64,000 nucleotides of DNA, taken from assembly GCA_958295665.1 (NCBI GenBank), contig OY282558.1:69056789-69120788 (forward strand). The letters run 5' to 3'. How positions within the stretch are numbered: the stretch's first letter is position 1; each line of letters begins with the position of its first letter. A model generated the notes under the pieces. The model was not told where the DNA came from. It did no database searches and worked only from the letters and a program-made list of their open reading frames with translations. A program made the position numbers and the translations under genes. Origin of the DNA: Tipula vernalis. Taxonomy: Eukaryota; Arthropoda; Insecta; Diptera; Tipulidae. This document shows, one piece after another, positions 1 through 10,600 of this stretch.

Positions 1-1308
1 CGGTGGCGTAGACACAAATTCGTCATAACCGCTGATATCGAAAAAATGTACAGACAAATTTGGATTCATAAACGGGATCGAGATTTTCAGCGCATATTAT
101 GGCGAAATGATCCAACAAAACCTATGGCCACCTACAGACTAAACACTGTTACATATGGCACCACCGCTGCCAGCTTCTTAGCCGTAAGAGCCTTATTAAA
201 ACTAGCAGAAGATAATAGCAGTATCTATCCAACCGCTGCTAAAATTCTATCATCAGATTTGTACCTAGATGATCTTTTAACTGGAGGTGACAGCAAGGCG
301 GAAATAATCTTGGCCGTGAATCAGCTAAGGACTCTCACGGAGCTAGGCGGAATGACTCTAAGGAAATGGGCTTCGAATTCTGCGGACGTTCTGGATCATA
401 TTCCCCCATCAATCAAGCTAAATGATTCCGTCAAAACCTTAGGGATAATATATAATCCCCTTGTGGACGTTTTTAAGTTCGATATATCCGGATTGCATCT
501 TTCCGATTGCAATCCAACAAAGCGTTCATTGTTATCAGATTTCTCAAAATTATTCGACCCCATAGGATGGCTATCACCAATAACCATCACGGCCAAACTG
601 ATGATGCAAGAAGCTTGGAGAATTGGAATAGATTGGGATGAATCATTACCAGCAACATTAAACACTAGCTGGGTTAAGTACAAAGAGGAGATGTCAATAA
701 TGACGGAGATTGCAATTCCTCGATGGATTGGTATAACGAGGAAGTCATCAGTTGAGCTTCATGGATTTGCAGATGCATCAGAGATGGCATACGCTGCCGT
801 GGTATATTACCAAAACATCGACAGTATGGGCAACATTACCACAAACTTATTAATGTCAAAAACACGAGTGGCCCCTATCAAAACAAAGCTGCCAATTCCA
901 CGTCTTGAGTTAAACGCAGCATTGCTATTGGCAAAACTGATGAAGCATGTTCAGAGTACTATGGGACTCAATAACGTCAAAACGTATGCCTGGTCCTATT
1001 CAACAATTACATTGTGTTGGATAAAGGGGGAACCAAACCGGTTCCAAACATTTGTGGCAAATAGAATATCGGCTATAAATAGTATGTTACCAACAACAAA
1101 ATAGAATCATGTGAAGTCAAGTGACAACCCGGCGGACATAGCATCACGTGGAACAACTCCACTGGCGCTGGCAAACAACCACTTCTGGTGGAAGGGACCT
1201 GACTTTCTTCAAAACGAGGTAATATCAGATACACCTACACCAGAAAACCTGGTGGTATTAGAACCAAATGACTTAGAGGAAAAGTCGTGCAAGCATTCAT
1301 CGCAGTAA
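1..1308 (+). pseudogene. pol: BEL/Pao reverse transcriptase and RNase H (partial, broken)
   Basis: This frame copies element RNA into DNA and degrades the RNA strand. It is already open at base 1. The first catalytic Asp motif (ADIEKM) is at 31-48 and the YLDD box at 262-273, so both RT active-site motifs are present. An FDPIGW motif marks the RT-RNase H connection, and RNase H begins near 760 with GFADAS. The reading stops at a TAG at 1102-1104 but continues in the same frame with the family motif SSDNPADIASRG to 1308, so the TAG is a premature stop. The integrase continues two frames away from about 1287, implying an indel near 1285. Length and motif order otherwise fit BEL/Pao pol. Confidence 0.88.
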
Positions 1309-4300
1309 AAGAAGCCAACCCGTTTGCAGCACTATTCAAGCGCCATTCCAACATCAACAAATTGAAACGGATCATCGCGTACTGTAAACGTTTCATTAAT
1401 CGTAATAAACTTGCAAACCAATGGAATGAAGTGCCATCAAATCAAGAACTCCAGGACGAGGAAACTACAATCCTCAGAATCATGCAAGAACAAGATTTTC
1501 ATGATGAAGTTCTCTGCCTCAAGTTTGCAAGAAAAAGTAACAACAAAAGCAGGCTTGCGTCATTGAACCCAATGGCAGGCGATGACGGCCTGTTACGTGT
1601 AAATGGGCGTTTACGAAACGCAGATCTTCCAGCCACCAGCCGATATCCGATCATTTTGGACAGCCATAATATTATCACACTACGAATCATTGAAGAAACC
1701 CACCGTAACACGATGCACGGTGGTACTCAGTTGACTTTAGCACACTTAAGAAACAAATACTGGGTTATAGATGGTAAGCGTGCTGTCCGCAATGTAGTGC
1801 GAAAATGTCTAAAATGTTTCCGCTACAAACAACACATATCGGATCAACTAATGGGCATCTTACCAGCAGCTAGGGTTCAGCCAGGAAGGGCCTTCGCAAA
1901 AACAGGAATCGACTATGCTGGTCCCATCCAATTAAGGACAACTAGAGGAAGAGGTTACAAGTCATATAAAGGATACATAGCTCTATTCATATGCATGGTA
2001 CCAAAAGCTATTCATATCGAGATAGTTAGCTGCTTAACAACAGCAGCATTCATTGCCGCCTACAAACGATTCGTGTCCAGACGAGGCTTATGCACGGATA
2101 TTTACTCCGACAACGGAACTTATTTCGTTGGAGCTGATGCTGTATTAAAGAAGAACCATCACACCGCCATAAAATCACTACCAATCAACATCGCCGCTAT
2201 GATAGCTGTTGATGGTACTAACTGGCATTTCATACCACCTCATGCTCCTCACTTCGGAGGCATTTGGGAAGCAGGAATAAAATCAGTAAAATTCCATCTC
2301 AAGAGGGTTGTAGGAGAATCCACATTAACATTTGAAGAACTGTACACGGTAACCAGCCAAATCGAGGCATGTCTCAACTCCAGGCCATTAATAGCACTTT
2401 CAAATGATCCTTCTGATTTAACAGCACTAACACCAGGGCATTTTCTTATCGGTGATTCACTCAAGGCGCCACCATCTGCAAGCATCGAAGCCATTGGGTT
2501 AAATTCAAGATGGCTCATGATTGAACAAATGGTACAACAATATTGGAAACGCTGGTCATCCGAGTACATTCACCAACTACAACATCGGTATAAATGGAAA
2601 AATGTCCAACCCAATCTAAAAGTACACGATCTAGTACTATTAAAAGATGATCAGCTACCTGCCACTCGATGGAAATTGGGACGTGTTCTTGAGGTTCATG
2701 CTGGCAGGGATGACCTAGTTAGAGTCGCAACAATTAAATGCCAGGATGCGACATACAAAAGACCAATTGTCAAATTATGCAAACTTCCGATTGAGAAAGA
2801 ACTTAGTGATGCAGCACCTGCACCATATATTGACAACGGCTCCGCTAGCAGTAACAGCGCAGGTCCTAGACAAGAAAAAGTCAGCAACGCATTACCTAGC
2901 AGTAACAACGCTGCTCCCAGGCAACAACCTCAGCGACGAGCAAAGCTAGGTAGAGCAAACCAAGTAGCTCTTGCAATTTTCTCTTTTTGCTGCCTTCTGG
3001 GGTTAGCACAAGCAGACATCCGGATTACTCCATTCAACAAGTCCACCGGAATACATTTCGAGGAATTAGGCAAGCTCGAAATTGTGGCAATGAGATGGAC
3101 ATTAGTAGTTCATTACAACCTGAGCAGCTACTGGGATGAAATTGAGAATTTTAAGCAAGCCCACACCGAGTTAACAACGGTGTGCGCGGAGCTTAATCTA
3201 AGTTGTAACATCATGCTCCAACAACTCCTATGGCAATACAATAATTTGATCGCAGATAATGTGCTATTGTTTGAAAGCAATCAGGATCGAAGACGGGTAA
3301 AACGCGGCTTCGGAGATACCGTCGGCCTGGTACTAGGGGACATGTTCGGAGTTCTTAGTCAGCGTGAGGCTGAAATATACGAGGCTCAGTTTGAGGTAAT
3401 TGGCAACAACGAGAATCATCTATTGGTTCTGATAAAAAATCAAACAAGCGTAATAGATAACACCGTAAAGTTAGTGAGACATAACTCCAACCTTACCATC
3501 ACAGCGATAAACAACTTAATCAAGGAACAACATCGTCTGCGACAGGATATGATGCTGCTACAGGAATATAGAACATATGAAGATAGAGTGCGCTCAGTGT
3601 TTATAAACTTGCTTGAAATGACTTTAGTGCTTAAGAGCCTTGAGGATACACAGCAAGGCTTACTTGACGTGGTTCATCATGTTCATCAAGACATTCTGGA
3701 CCCGTCCATACCTACACCAACTCAGCTAGAAGAAGAGCTGCAAGTGATCCGACAACACGTGCCAACAACCGTTACTCTTCCGGGCCACAATATTCATGAC
3801 CTCCGTCATGTGTACCAAAGTATGACCGTACGCAGCCGAGTAACCCAGAAGTATGTAATAATTGAAATCATAATACCACTTTCGTTTGCATGGGATTATA
3901 CGCTTATAGCTATAATTCCTGTACCAGATATTGCTCATAGAAACACGCAGTCACACATTGTCCCTTCAACTGACTATTTGGCCATGGACAATCGGCGCGA
4001 ACATTTCGCGTTGATGACAAAAGAAGATGTAAACCGATGCCATATGTTCCAACATAAGCAATTTTTGTGTGAAGTGTCACCTATTATTTCCCTGAATGAC
4101 CCTAATCAATGTGAGATAGCCATTTTGCAACGGAAGGACGGGTTAGACACAACCAGCAACATTAGAACAATAAACGCTACCAACCATTGGATTAAACTTC
4201 ATGTCCCAAATCAGTGGATATATGTGGTACCAAACGAAACTACTGTTGATGTCATATATGTGATTCCAGAATACAGCCTTACCCATCTTTCGTGGTTCCG

Positions 4301-4379
4301 GTATAGTAGAAATCGAAGCCGGCTGTGTGTTACGAGACGCCAATATTCAAATTATTGCCATAGGGACCGCTCAGCATAG
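1287..4379 (+). CDS. pol-env: integrase fused in frame to envelope protein (BEL/Pao)
   Basis: This is a 1030-codon open frame. Residues 139-177 hold the His-His-Cys-Cys zinc domain (HRNTMHG ... CLKC). The integrase core has D209 (GIDYAGP), D275 (SDNGTYF) and E328 (GGIWEAG), so the DDE triad is complete. A DUF5641-like tail follows to about residue 510, then a low-complexity linker. A hydrophobic signal-like segment lies at about 556-577 and starts the envelope ectodomain. A basic furin-type site is at 668-673 (nt 3288-3305), followed directly by a glycine-rich hydrophobic fusion-peptide-like segment, as in baculovirus F-like Env proteins. A heptad-like helix follows. The start at 1287 is only a convenient Met; the true frame enters from upstream pol. 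The frame is lost near 4320 and env continues in frame 1. Confidence 0.85.
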   Translation: MQAFIAVKEANPFAALFKRHSNINKLKRIIAYCKRFINRNKLANQWNEVPSNQELQDEETTILRIMQEQDFHDEVLCLKFARKSNNKSRLASLNPMAGDDGLLRVNGRLRNADLPATSRYPIILDSHNIITLRIIEETHRNTMHGGTQLTLAHLRNKYWVIDGKRAVRNVVRKCLKCFRYKQHISDQLMGILPAARVQPGRAFAKTGIDYAGPIQLRTTRGRGYKSYKGYIALFICMVPKAIHIEIVSCLTTAAFIAAYKRFVSRRGLCTDIYSDNGTYFVGADAVLKKNHHTAIKSLPINIAAMIAVDGTNWHFIPPHAPHFGGIWEAGIKSVKFHLKRVVGESTLTFEELYTVTSQIEACLNSRPLIALSNDPSDLTALTPGHFLIGDSLKAPPSASIEAIGLNSRWLMIEQMVQQYWKRWSSEYIHQLQHRYKWKNVQPNLKVHDLVLLKDDQLPATRWKLGRVLEVHAGRDDLVRVATIKCQDATYKRPIVKLCKLPIEKELSDAAPAPYIDNGSASSNSAGPRQEKVSNALPSSNNAAPRQQPQRRAKLGRANQVALAIFSFCCLLGLAQADIRITPFNKSTGIHFEELGKLEIVAMRWTLVVHYNLSSYWDEIENFKQAHTELTTVCAELNLSCNIMLQQLLWQYNNLIADNVLLFESNQDRRRVKRGFGDTVGLVLGDMFGVLSQREAEIYEAQFEVIGNNENHLLVLIKNQTSVIDNTVKLVRHNSNLTITAINNLIKEQHRLRQDMMLLQEYRTYEDRVRSVFINLLEMTLVLKSLEDTQQGLLDVVHHVHQDILDPSIPTPTQLEEELQVIRQHVPTTVTLPGHNIHDLRHVYQSMTVRSRVTQKYVIIEIIIPLSFAWDYTLIAIIPVPDIAHRNTQSHIVPSTDYLAMDNRREHFALMTKEDVNRCHMFQHKQFLCEVSPIISLNDPNQCEIAILQRKDGLDTTSNIRTINATNHWIKLHVPNQWIYVVPNETTVDVIYVIPEYSLTHLSWFRYSRNRSRLCVTRRQYSNYCHRDRSA

Positions 4380-4722
4380 CATCAAAAAAATGTTATATGA
4401 AACAGCACATTTAATGCATGGTGCCCATAATTTGCACGATTTGGTTACATCGATAAAGAAGAACATGGCTCACAACGATTTAAACTTGTTGACTACACCA
4501 GAAACAACTGAGCTGGAGAACCAGTTGAATGAGTTGAGGGAGAAGGAAGTACTACCTTTCCATCAGAACATTCATCACGTTCACCATTATACGATGATTC
4601 ACGTGATATTTTGGAGTTGCTTAGCTATAGGAATCAGCTGGATTACATGCAAAATAAGGGGAAGACGGATACCCAACAGACCTCCTTCTCCACTTCCAGG
4701 CTCGGCTGACAGCATTGTATGA
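4321..4722 (+). pseudogene. env: envelope C-terminus with membrane anchor, frameshifted
   Basis: This reading, in frame 1, continues the envelope after a frameshift near 4320. It begins with a Gly-Cys segment expected in the ectodomain, then has a helical stretch. One hydrophobic transmembrane segment (about 4586-4650) follows, then a short basic and Pro-rich cytoplasmic tail that ends at 4722. The neighbouring purine tract and LTR show this is the end of the element's coding part. Without the break, the envelope would be a type I membrane protein. Confidence 0.75.
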
Positions 4723-4743
4723 ACATTGTGAGAGGCGGGAGTA

Positions 4744-5053
4744 TGTTGAATCACGGATCAACAGGTTTTAAAATTTATGTTATCTCAAAATGATCAATAT
4801 GCATTTTGTATATAAATTATATTTTTTGCACTTTTTGATAATGTGAGAAAATTAGTATATGTTATGTATATATTCTGTACATACATAACATATAGAATGT
4901 AGAATGTAGTGTAGAATGTATCACATTTTGTATAAATATCACGGAATATGGTAAAATAAAGCAGAATTAAAACGAACGTTAAACTAGTTTAATTAAAAGT
5001 TCTCTCGAGTATTCGCTTGGCTCTTTACTGGTAACCAGGCTAATACTCCCACA
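4744..5053 (+). repeat. 3' LTR of the env-bearing BEL/Pao element
   Basis: The LTR starts TGTTGAATC just after the purine-rich tract GAGAGGCGGGAG and ends ACTCCCACA, so its ends are TG...CA. Inside are a TATA-like box (TATAAATA at 4931-4938) and an AATAAA signal at 4955-4960, in the right order for a promoter and poly(A) site. The matching 5' LTR is outside the window, so the exact ends rest on these motifs alone. Confidence 0.7.
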
Positions 5054-5759
5054 AATTCAAAGCAGAGGCTTGAGTTTTTCAAAAAGAATAAATTTAACAT
5101 ATTTAACATCATTAGTACAATTGTGCACTAGGTTACCAATTCCTGCTAAAACGGAAAAATGCAAAAAGAGCATAACACACAAATAAAACTGCAAAAAATG
5201 ATAACGCGTTTTGAGGATCAACTGTGGCAAATTCAATATCTCCAGTTCGTGAAATGAACAACCAAAATCAAATTGAAACAGTTTTTAATTTAGGATGGCT
5301 CCATGTATATACGATATATAATCCCGATACTTCAATTAATATTTTTTCCAATTGCCATCATAATTATTAGAAATATCAGCCTAAGAGATGAGATTTCTAG
5401 AAAAAATCCACCAATTTCAATAAAATGCAGTAAGTCATTAACATTTGGATTTGTCCTCAAAAAGTCTTGCAGTTTATAGACTCCTTTACTACTTATTTTG
5501 TAGAAATAAACATTTTGGCTGTATGTAGTAAACCCACAAGTGCCACAAACTTGCTGCAGTCCGGACTCTGGCCTTATAAGTGTTGTGAGAGTGTAGCGTT
5601 TACTGCAAACACGATTATCTTAGGCATAAGACCATACAATGCAGTTCCAACTTGGGTACAATACCAAACTTTACCTTCTCTAAATGTTTCAGTGCTTGAT
5701 CAAATGTTTCTGATTCCACTACAACTTTATGCCAATTCAGACTATTAGGAGATGTTCCA
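5054..5759. other. unassigned AT-rich DNA
   Basis: I see no recognisable gene here. An open frame of 93 codons at 5467-5748 (+) lies opposite coding-like minus-strand sequence and has no recognisable domain. Confidence 0.5.
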
Positions 5760-6765
5760 AATACAGGGAAGTTAGAGGTATTAGTGTAGTATGCAAAATG
5801 GTTGCCTGGTTATGAGCAAGCCTAAAGCTGTTTTGTTGAACCATACTATATACGGTTGCCTTTACACCACCACTTTTCTTGTCGTTGCAGCACCGATTAA
5901 CATCAAACCACATATGTGTTAAAGCATTTTGCATAATTTCCATATAACCGAGCATAAAATATCACAATGAACAGGCCCCAAGATAACCCAAGAGAAACAA
6001 GTTCTACATCGTCTCGATCGAACCTAATCCATGAAATTGTCGGTGGTACTGTTAGGTAGAGTTGGTCAAACTATTTCATAAAAACTTGTTACTGTACAAC
6101 CCATACAGTGTAAAAGGGTACTACGATAATTAAAATGTAGAAAATCTTTGTATCAAGAAATACTGGACTAAAATCAATACGTTGCGATGGGCTCGGTTAA
6201 ACGAAACAAAGTATAAGTAAAACAGTAAACTAAGTGAATTTTCATTTAGCTAAATACTTACTTGAAGAAAGCATACCAAAGAGGATCAAAATGATAATTT
6301 GCCTAACGCATTGGGTGGCACATAATTTTCACTTAAAATATTTGCAAGATATGAAAGCAAAAAAATATTCGTATAATTCAGACGATAATTGACTGTCGAA
6401 CTCGCTTGCACCATACGTCAATATAGCAGATTTTAGTATACTGGAAACGGTTCTGATCGAAATGACAAAAACTACTGAAACCGGCGAGCCAAACATATTA
6501 AACATAAACGCCCATATTATTGTAAATGCAATGTTCAAACCTAGAACAATATAATATCCTATAGTGTGGCAAAAAAACGAGCAAACCGCAAATGGGCAAA
6601 TTATATTTACGGTTGGCTTCATAAACTAAAATTATTCAAATTTTTTAAAATATAAAAATTCGTAAAATAAACGATATTTCTTACGTTCGCCATTACTGTG
6701 GTTGTTACTTTAGGGTAGGCAATTTTATACTGAAACAAAATTTGGTCACCAGCTATTATAAATTA
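5760..6765 (-). pseudogene. exon-like pieces of an unrecognised multi-pass membrane protein
   Basis: Read on the minus strand, several coding-like pieces are bounded by splice-like signals. A 45-nt piece (6731-6687) lies between an acceptor-like TTTGTTTCAG and a donor GTAAGA. A longer piece (about 6629-6262) follows an AATTTTAG acceptor and ends at a strong donor CAA|GTAAGTA. It encodes two or three hydrophobic segments rich in Ile, Phe and Val, but has one TGA at 6329-6331. Further hydrophobic pieces follow at about 6170-6090 and 6045-5900. I do not recognise the family. It may be a decayed host gene or a live gene with mis-set exon borders; chance is also possible in AT-rich DNA. Confidence 0.35.
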
Positions 6766-7649
6766 TTATAAGACAAAATAAAATCTAGCCATCGTCCGGA
6801 CCGGAAAATTACTGGAATTATTACTGATTAATGGTTCAGTCACAAACAAATTGCTCATTCGACGCCAGTATCGGAGCGACACGTGAGATATTTGACAGAC
6901 AGTCCAAACAAGTCGAAATACCCTTATAATACAGTAAACAAGTTCATACAGACTGCACAGAATTACGCGAAAGTTAGATAAATATAATCCAAAATTGAGT
7001 GAAAAATTGAGTAAAAGTGAGTGAAAAAGAATGTAAAAATTTGTGAAAAAATTCAAAAATATGAGTGAAAAGTTATGCAAAATTAAATAAAAAACTCAAT
7101 TCCTAGTTTTACTGAAATTTCACTAATATTTCTGTCTCTATCACTCAATTTTTCTCTGAATTTTCAATGAGTACGTCATTTTTGACTAAATTTTCATAAA
7201 ATTTTTACTCAATTTTTGCACATTCACTCAATTTTCATTTATTGATTAGCGTTTTATTCAATGTTCACTTAATTTGCAATGTAGAAAAAAATGTAATAAT
7301 GAGTGCAAAATGAGACAAGCATGAGGTAATATTGAGTGAAAAGTTAGTGAGAATTGATTGATTGATTTTTGAGTTTTTACCAATTTTCCATTTAGCATTC
7401 ACTCAATTTACACTTATTTTTCAAACACCTTCAATTTCCACTTTTACTCATTGGGGGTTACCTTTTCATTTTATGTTCACTCAAGTTGAAATGCGGACGA
7501 AAAATTGATTAATGACTCAAGAATGAGTTAATATTGAGTAAAAAGTGGGTGAGAATTTATTTATTGAATGAAAAATGAGTGAACGTGAGAAAGAGTGTGT
7601 AAAAATTTAGTAGGTGAAAGTGAGTGAAAATTGTATGAACTCAGTGAAA

Positions 7650-10600
7650 AATGCTTTGCCTAAATCTGTTGCTTATAAATAGAAAGAGTATTGCCAAATT
7701 TGTAAATTTGCAGAAAATGTTTGCAGAATGATTTTAATTTGTATTTAGTCTGAACGTTTCGCTTCTTTTCGGTTCTAATTTAGAACAAAATACTTTGCCT
7801 AAATCTGTTGCATAAAATTAGTAAAAACTCAACTCTTGTTTTAACAGAAATTTCACTCTTTTTTCACGCGTCATTTGTTTGTTTATAAATTTTAGTATCC
7901 TTCGATGAGAGTCGGCCATTTTTCCCTGAGTCCATAAGCTTGCTCTTCAATTATTGCTCGTATTTCCGTTACTATCACTCAATTTCTCACAAATAAATCT
8001 CTGAATTTTCAATCATTTTTACTTATTTTTGACCAAATTTTTAATAAATTGTTTAATCAGTTTTGCAAATTTTTCACTCAGCATTCACTCAATTTTCACT
8101 TATTTATAAAACACGCTCAATTTCCACATTTACTCATTTGGGGTTAGCTTTTCATTTTATGTTCACTCCAGTTGAAATGTGAAGAAAATTGAATTATAAT
8201 GAGCAAAATGAGTCAAGAATTAATTAGTATTGAGTGAAATATGAGTGAGAATTGATTGATTGAATGAAAAGCGGATGATCATGGATAAACAGAGTGTGAA
8301 AATTTAGTGAAAAGTAGGTGAATGTGAGTCAAACTGAGTACAAATCAAAGGTATAGTTTAATTCTCATTTTTATTGAAATTTTACTCAATGTCCGCCTAC
8401 TTTTCACTCATTATTCATTTAATTGTGGGAGCTAAATCAATTTATGTAGAACTAAAAATTGCTCCAAAAATTTACGATTTACTCATTTGTGACTTACTTA
8501 TTCTTTTATATTTTGAGTGAAATATGATGGAAAAGTGAGTGCCACATTTAGTTAACAATGTCTGAAAAAATTGTAAAAGTAAGTAAAAATTTTGTGAAAT
8601 TTAGTGAGAAGTAAGTAAAGAAACTAAAGAACTTAACTCTTATTTTAACAGAAATTTCACTCATTTTTCATGCGTCATTTGTTTGTTTATAAACTTTAGT
8701 CTCCTTCGATGGAAGTCGGCCATTTTTCACTGAGTCCACAAACTTACTCTTCAATTCTTGCTCGTATTTCCTTCAATATCAATCAATTTTCACTCAATTT
8801 CTTTCCCAATTTGCAATCACTTTTACTCATTTTTGACTAATTTTCCATTCAGCTTTCACTCAATTTTTACTTATTTTTCAAACATTTTCAATTTCCACTG
8901 TTGTTCATTTGGGGTTAGCTTTTCTTTTTATGTTCACTCAAGTTGAAATGCGGACGAAAATTGAATAATGAGTCAAGAATGAGTTAATATTGAGTAAAAA
9001 GTGAGTGAGAATTGATTGATTGAATGAAAAGTGAGTGAACGTGAGAAAGAGTGTGTAAAAATTTAGTTGGTGAAAGTGAATGAAAACTGAGTAGAAATCA
9101 GAAAAAAAAATCAATTCTCAGAGAAAAATACTTTGCCTAAATCTGTTGAATAAAATCTTTAAAAACTCAAATCTTATTTTAACAGAAGATCTCTTCGATG
9201 GGAGTCGGCCATTTTTTCACTGATTCCACAAACCTGCTCTTCAATTCTTGTTCGTATTTCCTTCACTATCACTCAATTTTCACTCAATTTCTCACAAATT
9301 TCTCTCTGAATTTTTTATCACTTTTACTCATTTTTGACCAACTTTTCATAAAATGTTTACTCAGTTGTTGCCCAGTTTTCACTCAGCAGTTAGCTTTTAT
9401 TTTTATGTTCACTCAATTTGAAATGTGGAATAAAATTGAATAATGAGTCAAGAATGTGTGTGAGAATTGATTGATTGAAAGAAAAGTGGATAATCATGAG
9501 TAAATAGTGTATGAAAATTTGGTGAAAAGTTGGTAAATGTGAGTGAAAACTGAGTACAAATCAAAGGAATAATTCAATTCTCATTTTTATTGAAATTTTA
9601 CTGAATGTTCGTCTACTTTTCACTCGTTAGCTTCGTTATTTTACGCGTGTTAGGTACCTAAATTAATTTATGTAGAACAAAACTCAAAAAATTTAAGATT
9701 GACTCATTTGTGACTGACTTATGCTTTTATATTTTGAGTGAAAATTGATGGAAAAGTGAGTGCAAAATTTAGTTAAACAATGAGTGAAAAAATATGTGAA
9801 AAAATGTCTGAAAAAAGTGTAAAAGTAAGTAAAAATTTTGTGAAAAGTTACCGAGAAGTGAGTGAAAGTAAAGAAATCAACTTTTATTTTAACAAAAATT
9901 GACTCACGTCTCATTTGTTTGCTTATAAACTTTAGTCTCCTTTGATGGGAGCGGGCCATTTTTTCAATTCTTGCTCGTATTTCCTTCACTATCACTCAAT
10001 TTTCACTCAATTTCTCATAAATTTCTCTCCCAATTTTCAATCACTTTTACTCATTTTTGACCAACTTTTCATAAAATGATTACTCAGTTTTTACCAATTT
10101 TTCACTCAGCATTTACTCAATTTCCACTTATTTTTCAAACACCTTCAATTTTCACTTTTACTCATGGGGGGTTAGCATTTCATTTTATGTTCACTCAAGT
10201 TGAAATGCGGAATAAAATTGAATAATGACTCAAAAATGAGTAAATATTGAGTGAAAAGTGAGTGAGAATTGATTTATGAATGAAAAGTGAGTGAACTTGA
10301 GAAACAGTGTGTAATCATTTACTAGGTGAAAGTGAGTGAAAACTGAGTACAAACCAAAGGAATAATTCAATTGAAATTTTACTCAATGTCCTTCTACTTT
10401 TCACTTATTATTCATTTGTGACTGACTTATTCTTTTATATTTTCAGTGAAAATTGATGGAAAAGTGAGTGCAAAATTTAGTAAACAATGAGTGAAAAAAT
10501 GTGTGATAAAATTTCTGAAAAAAGTAAGTAAAAATTTTGTGAAAAGTTAGTGAGAAGTGAGTAAAAAAACTAAAGAACTCAACTCTTATTTTAATAAAAA

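Larger units (their letters stand above)
1..5053 (+). mobile_element. BEL/Pao LTR retrotransposon with env (3' part)
   Basis: The element runs in from the left edge of the window. In order it shows the end of reverse transcriptase, RNase H, a zinc-binding integrase, the DUF5641-type tail, an envelope gene, a purine-rich tract at about 4731-4741 and a 3' LTR. Gag, protease and the 5' LTR lie outside the window. The RT motif YLDD and the integrase order identify the BEL/Pao superfamily, and env-bearing members such as Drosophila roo are known. One in-frame stop and two frameshifts break the reading, so this copy cannot make its full polyprotein. Confidence 0.9.

Noticed and set aside
1102..1104. 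Programmed readthrough of TAG stops in pol and env
   Set aside because: The stops fall at different places in each element, have no shared context and occur with frameshifts, so decay is the simpler reading.
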